From assembly GCF_037126465.1 (NCBI RefSeq), contig NW_026999351.1, positions 620,001-684,000 on the forward strand: a DNA stretch of 64,000 bases, given 5' to 3'. A program made the translations under genes and the position numbers. Shown one piece after another: positions 13,831-25,014 of the stretch. The DNA comes from Ornithodoros turicata. Taxonomy: Eukaryota > Arthropoda > Arachnida > Ixodida > Argasidae. The notes beneath the pieces were generated by a model that ran no database searches, was not told where the DNA came from, and saw only the letters and a list, made by a program, of their open reading frames with translations. Within the stretch, counting starts at the first letter, position 1. Every line of letters begins with the position of its first letter.

Positions 13831-15413
13831 TTAATTTTCTATCGTTTAATCTTGCCACTGAATTGCTGTTAATTTGCTCTTTTTTGCTCGCCTATTGCTA
13901 CTAATAAATGTTTTTGATTTCAGCGGTCCAATACAATTCAGACGCGAAATCGGTTTTTGCAATTGGATTTTGTTTGGTTTCCGCAAAATAACGCTTCTCC
14001 TTTCAAGCAATAAAACGTGTTACATACCCGCTCAGATGGTTACTTTAATTTGTCCCAGTGAACTCGTTAGCGGACCACTTTGCACGAGCATCAACTGCTG
14101 TACCTTTGCCAGGACCGCGTCCTGCATCTACGTTAGGCGTAGCAGGCGATCTCTCTAGCAGCAGGCGAGAGACAGCTTTGCCAAAGTCCGACCCGCACGG
14201 TACGTCTTTCTTGCGTAAAATCAAGGGTTTTAACACCAAGCGCGAAATTTTGTATGGCGTAGCTGCCCGTGATTCACTGCATCAGGGAAGGTTTGATAGT
14301 TCACGCAACAGTCAGTTCACGGGCTTCCCAACCAATCACCACACGTCAAGTCAAACAGCGTGATTTGGATTCGCGCCCCATTCCTTTTCACAGGAGTATT
14401 TTTTTTAACGGTGCGTCGCAATGCAGAGTTTTACGTAGCGAGATATTCAAAGAAACACGAACCATGCGGGCCGGCCTTAAAGGAAGCACAGGTTGGGTCG
14501 TCTGCCGTACATGGAATGTACCGCTCCACAGGTTACGCTACAGATCGATAGAAAAACGTTTTCAAAGACGCTTTCTTACACTTATTATATTTTGCGTTCT
14601 GTATTCCGTCCTTCGATTTGTAAAAGCCAGCAACGCACATGCCGAGTACAAACCGCCTTAGTCTTAACAAGCACCTGACTAGCGAATTAGCCTACACCGC
14701 TTCTTTTACGAACATGATTGCAATACGCTATCTCGCGTCACTCACAGACACTGACATATGAGACTGTAGCTCTGGAATGTGTGGAAGATATTTCGAACCG
14801 ACTAGGCCTCCGAATCTAAAACTTAGATATTAGTTTTTCCAGACCATAGTTTCAAGTTCGCTTACTCATTCTGAGTCGTAGATATATCCTTTCAAATAGG
14901 AAGTGCCTTTGTGTCTTCTGCCAGGGCTCACTCAAGGCTCACAGAGGAAGTGGTACGTCGTATGATGTGCGCTATTCCACGTCACGTGCAGGGTATAAGT
15001 AAAAGCAGCTTCTCATGACAACATCGACGAAGTAGAAGATGTACATTAAAAATGTAGAAATGAAGTGCCTCTTCATTTTGAAAAGTATCTGAAAAAGGTA
15101 GTTTATATGGCGCTAACCCAGCTGCACTACGCCAACTGTCATGTTAACGGACTGCAAGTATGGTGACCATGGGTTTAAAATAACTAAACACAAGGACACT
15201 CTGCCTCCGCTTGGTACCTCATTGGTACCTCATTGCGTAGAGTACATAGTCAATGTCACAAAGTCATAGAATCCCAGGTGCTGTTGACATGCTCCTCCAA
15301 AGCTTAAGTCTAAGAGGCAACAGGTATATCACACAGACGCCATCGCCCAGAAATGGTTGCTCACTTCAAGGTGAACTGTGCACTGCACTCTAACAGCGTG
15401 GAAGGTACAGGGG
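13831..15413. other. No recognisable gene
   Basis: Open frames up to 130 codons occur on the + strand (14058-14661). They overlap one another in different frames and show no domain I recognise. I see no other structure. Confidence 0.4.
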
Positions 15414-15546
15414 CCATTACATCCAACGAGCTGTTACATCCATCGTGTCGTGACATCTATCGGTGGACGTAATGGCACAATGGATGTAACGGCTCGTTGG
15501 ATGTAATAGCACGGTATGGATGTAACGACGCGCTGGACGTAACGGC
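15414..15546. repeat. 17-bp minisatellite, locus 1 (units in both orientations)
   Basis: Units resemble CGTTGGATGTAATGGCA and its variants. The first three units or so read in the reverse orientation (TTACATCCAACG) and the rest forward. The same unit makes the array at 17775-18002, about 2.3 kb away. Confidence 0.75.
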
Positions 15547-16429
15547 CAAAAAATCTGGGTCGTCATGGGGGCGATGGGAGGTAAGACGGTCAACGGGAGT
15601 AGAAGCCCGGATTAGGAATAGCAGGAGTGAACCGGTGACCCGCCTGTGTTCAAGACGACTACAACCCGCAGGCGATTGCTGTTCTTTTATTTCTTTCTTT
15701 TTCGTTTTCTTTTTATGGAAGGAATACCAAGCCGGCCCATGCCTGACTAACCTTTTCCGATTCTTTTTCAATAAACAGCCCTTCCCCTCCCCCGGTTGCT
15801 GGTCAGTGGCGATGTACGTTCAACCACATTGCATAGTGCATGAATATCCAACAATAATGCGTCACTGTAGCTGACCAATAGTATTAGTTCCGCCTATCCT
15901 TTCTTTTCTCCCGGTCTCGCTGGCATGGGACGCGCGGACATCTGCATCCAAATTCGATGCCAAAACTTATCAAATTGCGGCGTTCATTTCCACCCCATTC
16001 TTTCCCGAACGAACTTGAAACGTCGACCAGTACAACGTAACCGCAGACAGTCTCAAAAAAGAAAAGAAACACGCCCATACAATGCAGCTTCTACAAGCAT
16101 AAGATTACCCGTCACGACGGGAGCTCTGCTCAAGCGCTAACTTAACCTGTCAGCCTCACGTCCACAACGTGTGGCTGAAACATGTGGCAGACATTGAAAA
16201 TAAAATGCATAACTAAATGAATTAAGCATGAACGTGTCTTTAATGATCTTATCTGTGTGCTGCTCTCGCTATATAGTTGCGCAACGGTACCATTACAAAA
16301 GGTATAGCAGTGACTTAACAGCAAAAGATCACGGTTTCTTGAACAACGCGGCATACTATATTTTACTGGTACATCAGTTACAAACAGCTCTTCATTCGCG
16401 GACTATAACATTATGTGCATGGCAAAATC
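15547..16429. other. No recognisable gene
   Basis: I see no supported gene. A T-rich patch lies at 15684-15718. Confidence 0.35.
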
Positions 16430-17105
16430 CCAACGTCTACCACGCGCTTCAGGTACGTTGCGACGTCTTCATATTGAACGGGGGCACACAAAAAAATAGC
16501 GGCGAAATAGTTCCATCTCTTCGGCATATCGGGCGTTCCTCTCGCGGATTCGTGGCGTTTGTAGCTCCAGCAGTGCTGCAGGGTCGCACAGCAAGAGCCG
16601 CAGCTGGTACTTTGCAACGTGCTGCACCTTCTGGAAAAATGCAAGCAGTTCCGCGAGATTTGGGTGCTAGTTCGGAAGTTGGTCATCGAGTTCATTGTGC
16701 CAACCCTCAAACACATTCGTGGTGCATGCTCCGGAGTTGCTAAAGTGGTCCTATACGTCACGGACGGGAATGTATATCACCCAGAATTGCGGAAGTAGGA
16801 TATGAAGGGCTGCAGCAGAGCGCTCAGAAGAGGTGATTCTTGCTGAGGTGGATTGGAAATGAAAATCTCGCTGAACGAGAGCCGGAAATGTTCGGGGAGG
16901 AAGGGCAGGTGCCTTACCACCTTGAACCACTCTCGTACTTCTTCATTGTCCTGCAGACGGTTCTCAAGCAAAGCTCGTCCCGCTTTCCATTTATCACCTT
17001 CGCATAATGAAAGGCGCAGCCATTTATTTTTATCGGCTGATTCACACGTACAGCGCTGAACACTGTCACTGCTGCATTTATAGCTGCAACTTCGACGTGA
17101 AACAT
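16430..17105 (-). pseudogene. MULE-type transposase C-terminal remnant
   Basis: Read on the minus strand, successive fragments match the order of a MULE (Mutator-like) transposase C-terminal half. First is INGCAFHY (about 17020), the segment usually written GC.FH in this family. Next come VVRHLPFLPEHF (16915) and a YFRNSG stretch. Then follow an ACTTN.FEGWHN segment (about 16710-16690), equivalent to the family's TNN.EGWH motif, and HPNLAELLAFFQK. Last is a helical RERNARYAEEMELFRRYF segment (about 16515). Stops and frame changes separate the fragments, and the catalytic DDE core is not visible. Neither terminal inverted repeat is identified. This is a dead copy. Confidence 0.65.
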
Positions 17106-17774
17106 TCAGTGACCTGAGCTTTGTAGTGTTCCCAAGTGGCTGAAACGCCGTAGGAGTGTGTCACGAATTACATCATGGGTTTATTCATGGGCGGCTGTGT
17201 CATGTCGCCTGGTGAGCGCAAACACCACAGGGTGACACTCTCCTCGTATCGCACAAGACAATCATTTACTATCTCCGGACAACAGGTCTATCTCCAAACG
17301 AGACAATCATTTCGCTGCCCGGGATGGAAACTCTGAACCGGAGGAATTCTTCTCGATTTGTTCTCGAATTATCCGTCGAATCGTCCAGGCAGCATCAATA
17401 ACCAGTTTCTGGGTCAACCCGTGGCTTTTTCCTGGATTCAGGTGACTAGGTTTGTGCAGCTTCCCAACACTATCTGGTATTCACACAACGTGATTCACAC
17501 ACAGGACGCTATCTCAAAGGTGAAGGAGATCATTCGCAAAAAAGTGCAGAACAGCGACATTCGCATGGGCACCGCACTCACCTATAGGCTCTCCTCCTAA
17601 GTTTGAAAACAATTAAGGAATTAACGAGCTCAACACTTGCTGGCCACTGACGTAGGTTCGACAAAAAAGTACAGAACAGCGATGTTGGAATGAACCGCGT
17701 TTGTAATGGTCGATGGAAGGCGCTGCGTAACAAGCACAGAACACCGACGAGAACATTGAGCGAGTGTTCTGTGT

Positions 17775-18002
17775 CCGTTGATGTAATGGCTCGTTGGACG
17801 TGCTGGACCGATGGATCTGATGACATGTTGGATGTACTGGCTCGTTGGATGTAATGACCCGTGGATGTAGTGGCCAAAATGGATGTGACGTCTCGTTGGA
17901 TGTAACGGCACAATGGATGTAACAGCATGTTGGACGTAACGGCTCGTTTTTTGGATGTAACGACGCGTTGGATGTAATGGCACGTTGGATGTAGTGGCAC
18001 GG
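17775..18002. repeat. 17-bp minisatellite, locus 2
   Basis: About a dozen units of 17 bp with consensus near CGTTGGATGTAATGGCA; many units carry single changes (TAACGGCT, CAATGG). Since 17 is not a multiple of three and no unit creates a minus-strand stop, all three minus frames stay open. That explains the overlapping 117-181-codon frames here; they should not be read as genes. Confidence 0.85.
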
Positions 18003-18019
18003 AATCAGCGTGGACACTA

Positions 18020-18600
18020 ACCAGGAATCCACGTTCTAAAATATGGTAATGCGTGCCAAACCCCGATTTGGAAGATTTGCACCAAACGTTGGGAGCAGTA
18101 ACATTATTAATATCATGGCTCATTCATACAGATATATTAGCGCCACAATAATATATGTGTACTTTTAGCTGACCGACTCTGTTAGGAACATATGCAGCTC
18201 GCATGATGGCTTGTGGTGTCTAGCAATGTTCAGATATAGACCAGAAATTCATGTTGTACAATGTTGTAATGCGTGCATAGAACTCAAACTTGGAAGCTTT
18301 TGCATTGCACGTTCAGAGCAGTAGCATTATTAATCGCATTGCACGTGCACATCAGAAATATCCAAATACATTAGGGGCACATTACTATAGTCTATTGGGG
18401 ACTTTTCGCAGACCAAACTACTTTAGAAACATATGTAACTCAGATTATGTCTTGAAGTGTCTGGCATCCTTCAGCTATCGATCGGAAATCCACGTTACAC
18501 AATGTTGTCATGTGCGTAAAACAACACTTTGGAAGATTTTTCATTACTCGGTCGGAGCGCTAACATTTTTAATATGTTGCACATTTTGCACAAAACAACA
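18020..18600. repeat. Tandem repeat of about 220-240 bp, about 2.5 copies
   Basis: Three successive units begin near 18020, 18240 and 18481 with CCAGGAATCCACGTT, CCAGAAATTCATGTT and CGGAAATCCACGTT. Shared internal words include TTGGAAGATTT or TTGGAAGCTTT, GAGCAGTA.CATTATTAAT, TGTACTTTT or GGGACTTTT, and GAACATATG or GAAACATATG. The third unit is incomplete. The array directly follows the 17-bp minisatellite. Confidence 0.7.
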
Positions 18601-19028
18601 GAGCCATGCAAAAACGTCGAGTGCACATTAGAGTTCCATCTCAAATCGAACAAGCCGGTAAGTTTCACGTTTCGAATGAACGGGAAAAGGAAATGCGTAT
18701 GTTGAAGCCATTTGTGAGTTAGAACAAATTAACAATTTCGGAATTCTCTGTGCTAGAAGATTTGCCAAATAGGAGCGGACGGAAAAACTGCCACTCAGGA
18801 GACGATGTTGTCGCGTGCGCGTTTGAGCGTGACCTCCAAGGCTATTTCTTGTTGCATTATACATGTACTTCCTCTGGGTTTAGACCACCTGAAACACAAG
18901 AGGCTCCTGTGTTGACAGTGCCGTCTCGGTTTTGATTTGCCTGAAAAAAATATATAAAAGTTGGCTCACAGCGCCAAAAAGTACTATATTCAACGCAACT
19001 TGCCAGACAATGTTCAGAACGAATAATA

Positions 19029-19315
19029 CCCTAGTCAGACGGCAAACCTAAGTCCCTTAGCGGAAAGGCCGTTACTTCGCCTGTAGTTCAACCACCATTT
19101 CGAATGACATCGTTCTCTGCCCTGATTTGTTGAAAACGGGAGGCGTACGCCCTTTTTGCGGCAATTATGAACTGCATAATTGTAACAAAAAAGGTGTACG
19201 CCTCCCATTTTCAACAAGTCAGGGCAGAGAACGATGTCATTCTAAATTATGGTTGGAATACAGGCGAAGTAACGGTCTTTCCGCTAACGGACTTAGGTTT
19301 GCCGTCTGACTAGGG
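19029..19315. mobile_element. Foldback MITE with TA target duplication (Tc1/mariner-like ends)
   Basis: The left end CCCTAGTCAGACGGCAAAC and right end GTTTGCCGTCTGACTAGGG are exact inverted copies, flanked by TA at 19027-19028 and 19316-19317. The arms continue inward for about 130 bp with a few mismatches, leaving a short central spacer. There is no coding capacity. It shares its inner arm sequence with the neighbour at 19615-19835. Confidence 0.85.
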
Positions 19316-19614
19316 TAAAAGATTGTGCTTCATAGCATTTAATTGCTCGATTCATGGAGCTTTCGAACGGCGTATGATGTGTTGCGGTACTCCATCAGGA
19401 ACGTAGGCTTTGTAGAACGTACTCTTTGATCAGCACCATACCTCCAAACAATGCAGAATTTCGGAAGCCTTTGGCTAAGAAACGCCACCAAACACTTTGC
19501 TGGAATATTTGATACGGCGTAGATAGAGCCATATGCCACATGCAGAAGAAAAATCAAAATTCAGACTTGACCGGTAGGCGCACTGTGAGTTTTTCGCCGG
19601 TCCTACACTCTTAA

Positions 19615-19835
19615 AAATGAACTTCACCACATAGCACGCTCCTAGCCAACCATCACCCCGAATGACAGCGTTCTCGCCCCAGATTTGTTGAAAAACGGGA
19701 GGAGGAGACTATTTTGTGCCGTGCATAATGGGCACAAAATAGGCTCCTCCTCCCGTTTTCAACAAATCTGGGGCGAGAACGTTGTCATTCGGGATGAAGG
19801 TTGGCTAGGAGCGTGCTATGTGGTGAAGTTCATTT
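19615..19835. mobile_element. Second foldback MITE, related core
   Basis: Inverted arms of about 105 bp begin AAATGAACTTCACCACATAG and are separated by about 12 bp. The arm core (CGAATGACA.CGTTCTC, GATTTGTTGAAAA.CGGGAGG) is also in the MITE at 19029-19315, although the outer ends differ. Flanks read ACTCTTA on the left and CTACCCC on the right; no clear target duplication. Confidence 0.8.
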
Positions 19836-20003
19836 CTACCCCTGTCACACGGGCATTTTCGATCCTGCTCGACCGAACCTGCTTGGACCCAATGCAGATC
19901 GGATGGTGCTACACTGCCACTTCCAAGCAGGATCGAACTTTGATCCTGCTTGACTCAAGCCAGTTCCCATAACAGGATTGAGAATTTCAAGACAAAGCGG
20001 CCA
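19836..20003. other. Fragment of another repeat next to the Polinton end
   Basis: It starts CCCCTGTCACACGGGC, a motif also hinted at 42051-42110, and holds inverted words AGCAGGATCGAA/TTGATCCTGCT. There is no gene. The element's limits are not clear. Confidence 0.35.
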
Positions 20004-20033
20004 CTTGCAACAAAGTGGCCACTTTGTTGCAAG
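20004..20033. repeat. Perfect 30-bp palindrome at the left Polinton terminus
   Basis: The 30 bases are their own reverse complement, centred on GTGG|CCAC at 20018/20019. The right half is the element terminus; the left half mirrors it outside the element. The right terminus (33255-33270) has no such mirror. Confidence 0.9.
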
Positions 20034-20912
20034 GCATCACACCAGATGGCACCACCATCATAGCTCTAGACGAGAAAGACAGAACAAGATACTAGCGGCG
20101 GGTAAAAATGACAGCACTGCTAAGCAAGTCTAGGCATGCGAGAGAAAAGGTCTAACCGCTACTGCTAAAACAGAAAACAGTACACATCGGGGAAAAAGGC
20201 TTACGGGAACGATCGCTTAGGCCCAACACTACGCAGCTAACACAAGGCGGGGAACCACACATCGCTAAACATGCGAGAAAAGGCTTAACACGAGCGCGGT
20301 CACCGCTAAACACGGCAAACATACGAGGAAAGAGGCTTACGGGGGCGATCGCTTAGCCCTAACCACAACACTATGCAGCTAACACAAGGCGGGAACCACA
20401 CATCGCTAAACATGCGTCAACAGGCTTGGACACCGCAAAACAAGTCTAAACATGCGAGAAAAGGCTTAACACGAGCGCAGTCACCGCTAAACACGGGAAA
20501 CATACGAGAAAAGGAGCGCGTCAAATCACTCACTCACCTTTTCCCCCGCGGCAACTTCCAGGCAGAAACTGAGCGAGCGCGGAGAACATACGTCTGCTCT
20601 CTACGAGATCCAGCCAGCAACTGAGGCGAGCGCGCGGAGCGCACGTCCGTCTTCCGCGACGGTCCGAGAGAAACTGAGAGAGGCGACGCGCAGCGGCCGC
20701 TATGGATGCGCGCGCGCCCTCTGCTCCACCCGTCCGCGCATGCGCGCGCGCGCGCTGCTAGCTCCCTCTGCGCCGGCCGCGGGGTGTTTTCGGTTTCGGC
20801 TCTCTGCTGCGCGCGCGCGCGCTCCTAGCGGCGACGGGTGGCTTTTCAGTTTCGCTTTCATTCTCCGTTCTTTGCGCGCGCGTTTATCTCTATAAAGGCA
20901 GCGCGCACCGCG
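20014..20912. repeat. Left terminal inverted repeat of the Polinton
   Basis: It is an inverted copy of 32374-33270 with only a few single-base differences, such as GGCGGGGAACC against GGCGGGAACC. It starts AGTGGCCAC and ends at GCGCGCACCGCG. A segment of roughly 125-180 bp is duplicated in tandem within it (about 20211-20333 and 20334-20515). Near the inner end are alternating CG tracts (20707-20830) and an inward-facing TATAAA at 20891. The end of the polymerase frame runs into it. Confidence 0.93.
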
Positions 20913-23900
20913 ACCGCCTTTTCATTGAACAGAGAATCTCGGTACACTTCGTGCAATAAATGTTTCCTCACCACGTCTTTCTTAACTCCTTTGGCTCTCG
21001 CGATCTGTTTGTGTGTCCCAGCCAAGAGAATGCTGTACATTTTCGCTCGGATGGCTACGACTTCCTGAATAACTCCGCCCCCCGTCTCGTCTTGAAGTAC
21101 CCCATCTGATTCGCGTGCTCGTCGTTGAAAAGTGGGTGGTCCGTCGGATAGGAAGACAGATCTAACTCACTCTCAATCTTCATCAGCTGCTCTTCCAGGC
21201 TTTCACACGTGAGAGAAAAAATTACGCTGTCCGTGTCGCTATAGATCAATTGCACTGGACATGTCAAGCGAGAAAAGAGCGACTCGTAGATGAAGCTGTA
21301 CATTCGGACTTTGGATATTTCAAGAATGGCAAAGCCCACGTAAAGGGGGTGCGTGCATTTGATGCGGCGTTGTTTCATCTCGTACAAGATGCACTTATCA
21401 CTCAGAATGTGAAAATGCTGACTGTCGACGGAGCTAGCTTTTCGGAGCGCGCTTTCTTTGTCGTAGGCTAGGGCATACTTTTTCATCCGTCTCACATTTG
21501 TATCGACTTACCGAACGTGCTGTTCGACATGGTTTTGTACAGAAGTCGCTCGAATTTCGTGCTCGCGGCATTCCTCAACGCGACGTTTCTCTGCACGAAG
21601 GTTCGCAAAAAGTTGTCTTGGCGGAACGAGAGGATGCTGTGAACACGTTTTATTTCATGCCCAACCTCACGTACAGAGCGAGCAGTGCATAATGAACGAC
21701 GTAGCGTTCTTTGTCGTAGCACGTCAGCAAGAGTTTCGTTGTGGAAGGGGCGTTCAGCGCCAACGCATCTTTCAGGTGGCGTTGGTAGGGGAGAGTTCGT
21801 TCTCGTCCACGCACCTGTGTCGGGTGCCAGGGAAAATCCCTAGTGAGCGCGTGCAGTTCTTCGGGATATGACAAGTCTACCACGTACACGTAACCCACTT
21901 CCGAATCGTGAGGAATGTTGAGAAAATCGATCTCGCTCCACCTCGAAGGATCGACCCACTCAAAACCACCTGTCGGGAGATGGAAAGTCATCGCGTACGG
22001 GTACAAACTGTTCACGTCGAGGTACTGGATAAAAGTATTTTCTTGCTGGGATCGTAATCGTCGCACCCCTCGTGATTAGCCCGACAGTATCTGTGGAAGC
22101 TGTTACAAATGCCTCCCCTGATTCCTTCTCGATCGTTTCGTACATCTCGCGATCGCTCATGAGCTCGAGTTTTGACTTTGGTGAGCTTCAGAGCGCTGCT
22201 CCACGCGTAACTGGCGAGGGACACTGTGCGTAGGATATCTAACCCATCCGTCTCTAGCGCAATCTTCCTGAAATACAGTACGACGTCGCAGAGCTGACAG
22301 GCGTCGAGCGTGACGTAGAGACGCGTGTAACCGCCGAGGTTCTTACATTCGAACAATTCGAAAATCTCGAGGGCGTACTGATAGTCCTCGTCCGTGATCT
22401 CTCGGTCGTTCAGGTCGCTTTTGAAAGCTTCCTTTGGCGGTAGTGCGGGCAAATTGTACGCTTCGAAACTGTCGACGAAGGTGTACGGGTAAATGCCCTT
22501 CCTGAGGAGGCGTCGGAAACGGTCACCAAACATTTGAAGGGTACAATGAAACGCGCTTTCACCACCGCTGGCGAGCAGGTTTCCACCAGGTTCGACAAGG
22601 AGAGGTTGAAAAACTGCGTGGTATCGCGGAAATGGAGATCGCCAATGTTGAACCCTCTTATCTTTTCCGAGCTCGAAGCTAAGATCCACGGCTCGCCCAG
22701 ATTTAGAACGTGCATGTGGCGGAGAAGGGAGCTCAAATCGTACTGCAGGTTGTGCACGCACACGACGAGTTCTTTGGTATTACGACACGTAAGGTTACAC
22801 GTATCACACAGCGTCGCGACAAAATTCGAAGAACCGGACTCTACGAAGCGGGTGTGGTCGTGATGCGATACCTTCCGCGTATGTCGGTTAAATTCGATTC
22901 CACAAAATTCGCAGTGTGTAGCGCTCGCGTGCCGAAAGTGGTCTTCCATACTCATGACCAACGGCGCGGGACAACTGTTCAACCTATCGATTTGATCACT
23001 AAATCGCTTGAGCGAGAGCAAGCATTTCTCTGCCGCGTTGGGTCCCAAATAGCCATCTACGTCCATTATTTTCCCATCACAACTTCTCACTAGCACAATG
23101 CTGTACGAGCTCATCCTGTGCACACTCGAGGCGTCCTTCACGAGCGCGTTTTTTCCAAAACGCTCTCCGTGTCCAACACCGCGAAATAGGGGTAGGGATG
23201 CATGTACTGTATCTTGTTGAAGGAGACACACTCCCCCGCTTTTGGCATTTCGAGAATCACTTCGTTTACGTCTCGACACAGACGTTCGTGTTGCTGCAAT
23301 GCCTCTCTCGTTCCGTAACCGGACGTGCATTTCTCGCAATAAAAGTAGTCACTTCGTCCCATGAAAGTGCTAAATTTTCGGATCCCATAGAAATGCTCCC
23401 TAACCTCGAGCAGGTGGACTTTATCCTTATAGAGCGTGCAGGGAACCCGTCCGGTAGATATCGAACTCGTCTGCTCGTCGAACACGTAGATGTAGACGGA
23501 GATTTTGTTTTTTCTCTCCCACAGGGTAATGTCTTCGTAAGTGACTGGAAGCAGGGCGGCCAGTACGTACGCGCGTCTCCGGATGGGAAGGATTCATGTA
23601 CTTGTGGTATCTTACATGCAGGTTTGGTTTGCTCCTCAAAGGATGTAAGAGTGCCAGCACGCTATACTTGAAACACTCGTTTTCGTGATTCGGTGGAAGT
23701 TTGACGTTTGTGAGAGTCTTTGTTTTTCTCTTTAGCAGCTCGGGAAGCTCGATCGTGCATCCTATCCGCTTCGGTTTTAAGCGCGTTAGTTTTAAGTCGA
23801 CACATTGGACGTCGTTCGAGGTGAAACCAGGACCCTTCTCTCGCATAGTTTTCAACGCGTTGCGAGGACTCTGCGATGGCAGCATTTATCGCGCCTTCGA

Positions 23901-24942
23901 TTTCTTGGCGGTTATGAACGACTCTCATGTGAAGGTTCACGTGAAGGAGATGCGAAGTCAACCCGTCGGCTCCGTCCTTAACCATGAGCGCCTTCGAGCA
24001 CAGACAAAATTTGAAAGGCATGGGATAAGCTTCGAGGACGCGCGTGATTACTGGAGCTATGCTCGGTAGATAGAGTCGCAAATCGTCGACGTTGTCGTCG
24101 TGCGGGGAACAGAGAAGCGTGTACCTAGTAGCCGTTCCGTCAAATGCCTCGTCTGTGACAAAAAAAGGAAGGAATCGTCTCTCCGTGACGGAGGGATGAT
24201 TCTCTACGACGTGTTCTCTCAATTCAACGATTCTACGACCCTGGACAGGCTCAGCTTCGTTTCGAAATTCTGGGCTTGCATCTGGTGATTCATCTCGAAC
24301 CCTACCAGACAGAGGAATGAAATCTGCATACGACTGATCCCCTTCCCACATGAGCAATTCGTCGTCGTCGTCGTCCGTTTCAGGTATTACGAAAGGCGGA
24401 CTACTGACTCTGTCGTCGTCGTCGTCATCTGAAAGGACGACTGGGCTATTACCGAGATTCTCTATTCTAGCTTCGTGCTCTCTTTCTACGGCCACGAGCA
24501 TGTCATCGATGGGGTCGTACTGACATACGAGACACCGCGGCACTGCGGTCAAACAAAATCAGTACGAGATTCCCCTCACGAAACAATGCTCACTTTTCCC
24601 TTCAGTTGAGGAACGCTTGAGATTGATGAGGATGATGAGAGAAGATGGGATGAGTCCCTGTGGTCAGTGTCATGCGGTGACAGCGGCTATTGGTTCCTGA
24701 AAAACAATGTCATACATAGAATACACTCTCACAGCAGAGACGGTCAACTTACATTTTGGTCCACGAAACGCCTCGTGTCGTGGATGGATGGATGCCCCTC
24801 GTGGGCTTCCTGTCAATCGTCGTAGAACCAGCGCACCTTTTATAGTCGCTACACCGCTCTCCTCCTCCTCGCATTGCGACGGTGTCGTCTGTACTTTGAC
24901 CACCCCGCCTTCCGTCTTTCGCGCCTTTTTGCGATGTCGCAT
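20858..24942 (-). pseudogene. PolB: Protein-primed family B DNA polymerase (frame-disrupted)
   Basis: This is the Polinton replicase. Fragments in order on the minus strand are: an acidic N-terminal region (24542-23850); a region ending NECFKYSVLALLHP (to about 23480); a Cys2-His-Cys finger (YFYCEKC...HERLC) and exonuclease motif I (AVLDTES, about 23173); a second finger (CEFCGIEF...HHDH...CDTCNL); exonuclease II-like (HNLQYDL) and III-like (YTRLYVTLDA) segments; polymerase motif A (DVNSLYPYAM, about 22018); motif B (KFERLLYKTMSNSTFGK, about 21520); motif C (YSDTDS, about 21237); and a KGVKKDVV tail. The catalytic residues are present, but about ten single-base frame jumps break it (near 23850, 23480, 23155, 22565, 22165, 22135, 22055, 21660, 21490 and 21085). 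A probable intron (24752-24543) joins the start at 24942 to the body. The tail runs into the inverted repeat. Confidence 0.9.
24543..24752 (-). other. Probable 210-nt intron near the start of the polymerase gene
   Basis: The minus-strand donor is AAAT|GTAAGT and the acceptor is TTTGACCGCAG|TGCC, preceded by a CTGAT branch-like word. The splice would be phase 1. The main frame (from 24542) has no ATG until well inside its acidic part, whereas the 63-codon exon starting at 24942 supplies one in phase. Sequence evidence only. Confidence 0.6.
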
Positions 24943-25014
24943 ATGACAATAATACCATCGACGTTGAATAAAACATTACACTAATTTCTAGCTAACACTC
25001 TGGGACGACTTGTA

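Noticed and set aside
17578..18123. Three overlapping minus frames of 117-181 codons with repeated HPTCHYIQ-like words
   Set aside because: They are the translation of the 17-bp minisatellite in all three frames.
20373..20624. 83-codon frame present in both Polinton inverted repeats
   Set aside because: Identity follows from the repeat itself; no domain, and it spans the internal tandem duplication.
21250..24288. Several + strand frames of 60-157 codons opposite the polymerase
   Set aside because: Antisense shadows of the polymerase; the minus strand carries the conserved motifs.
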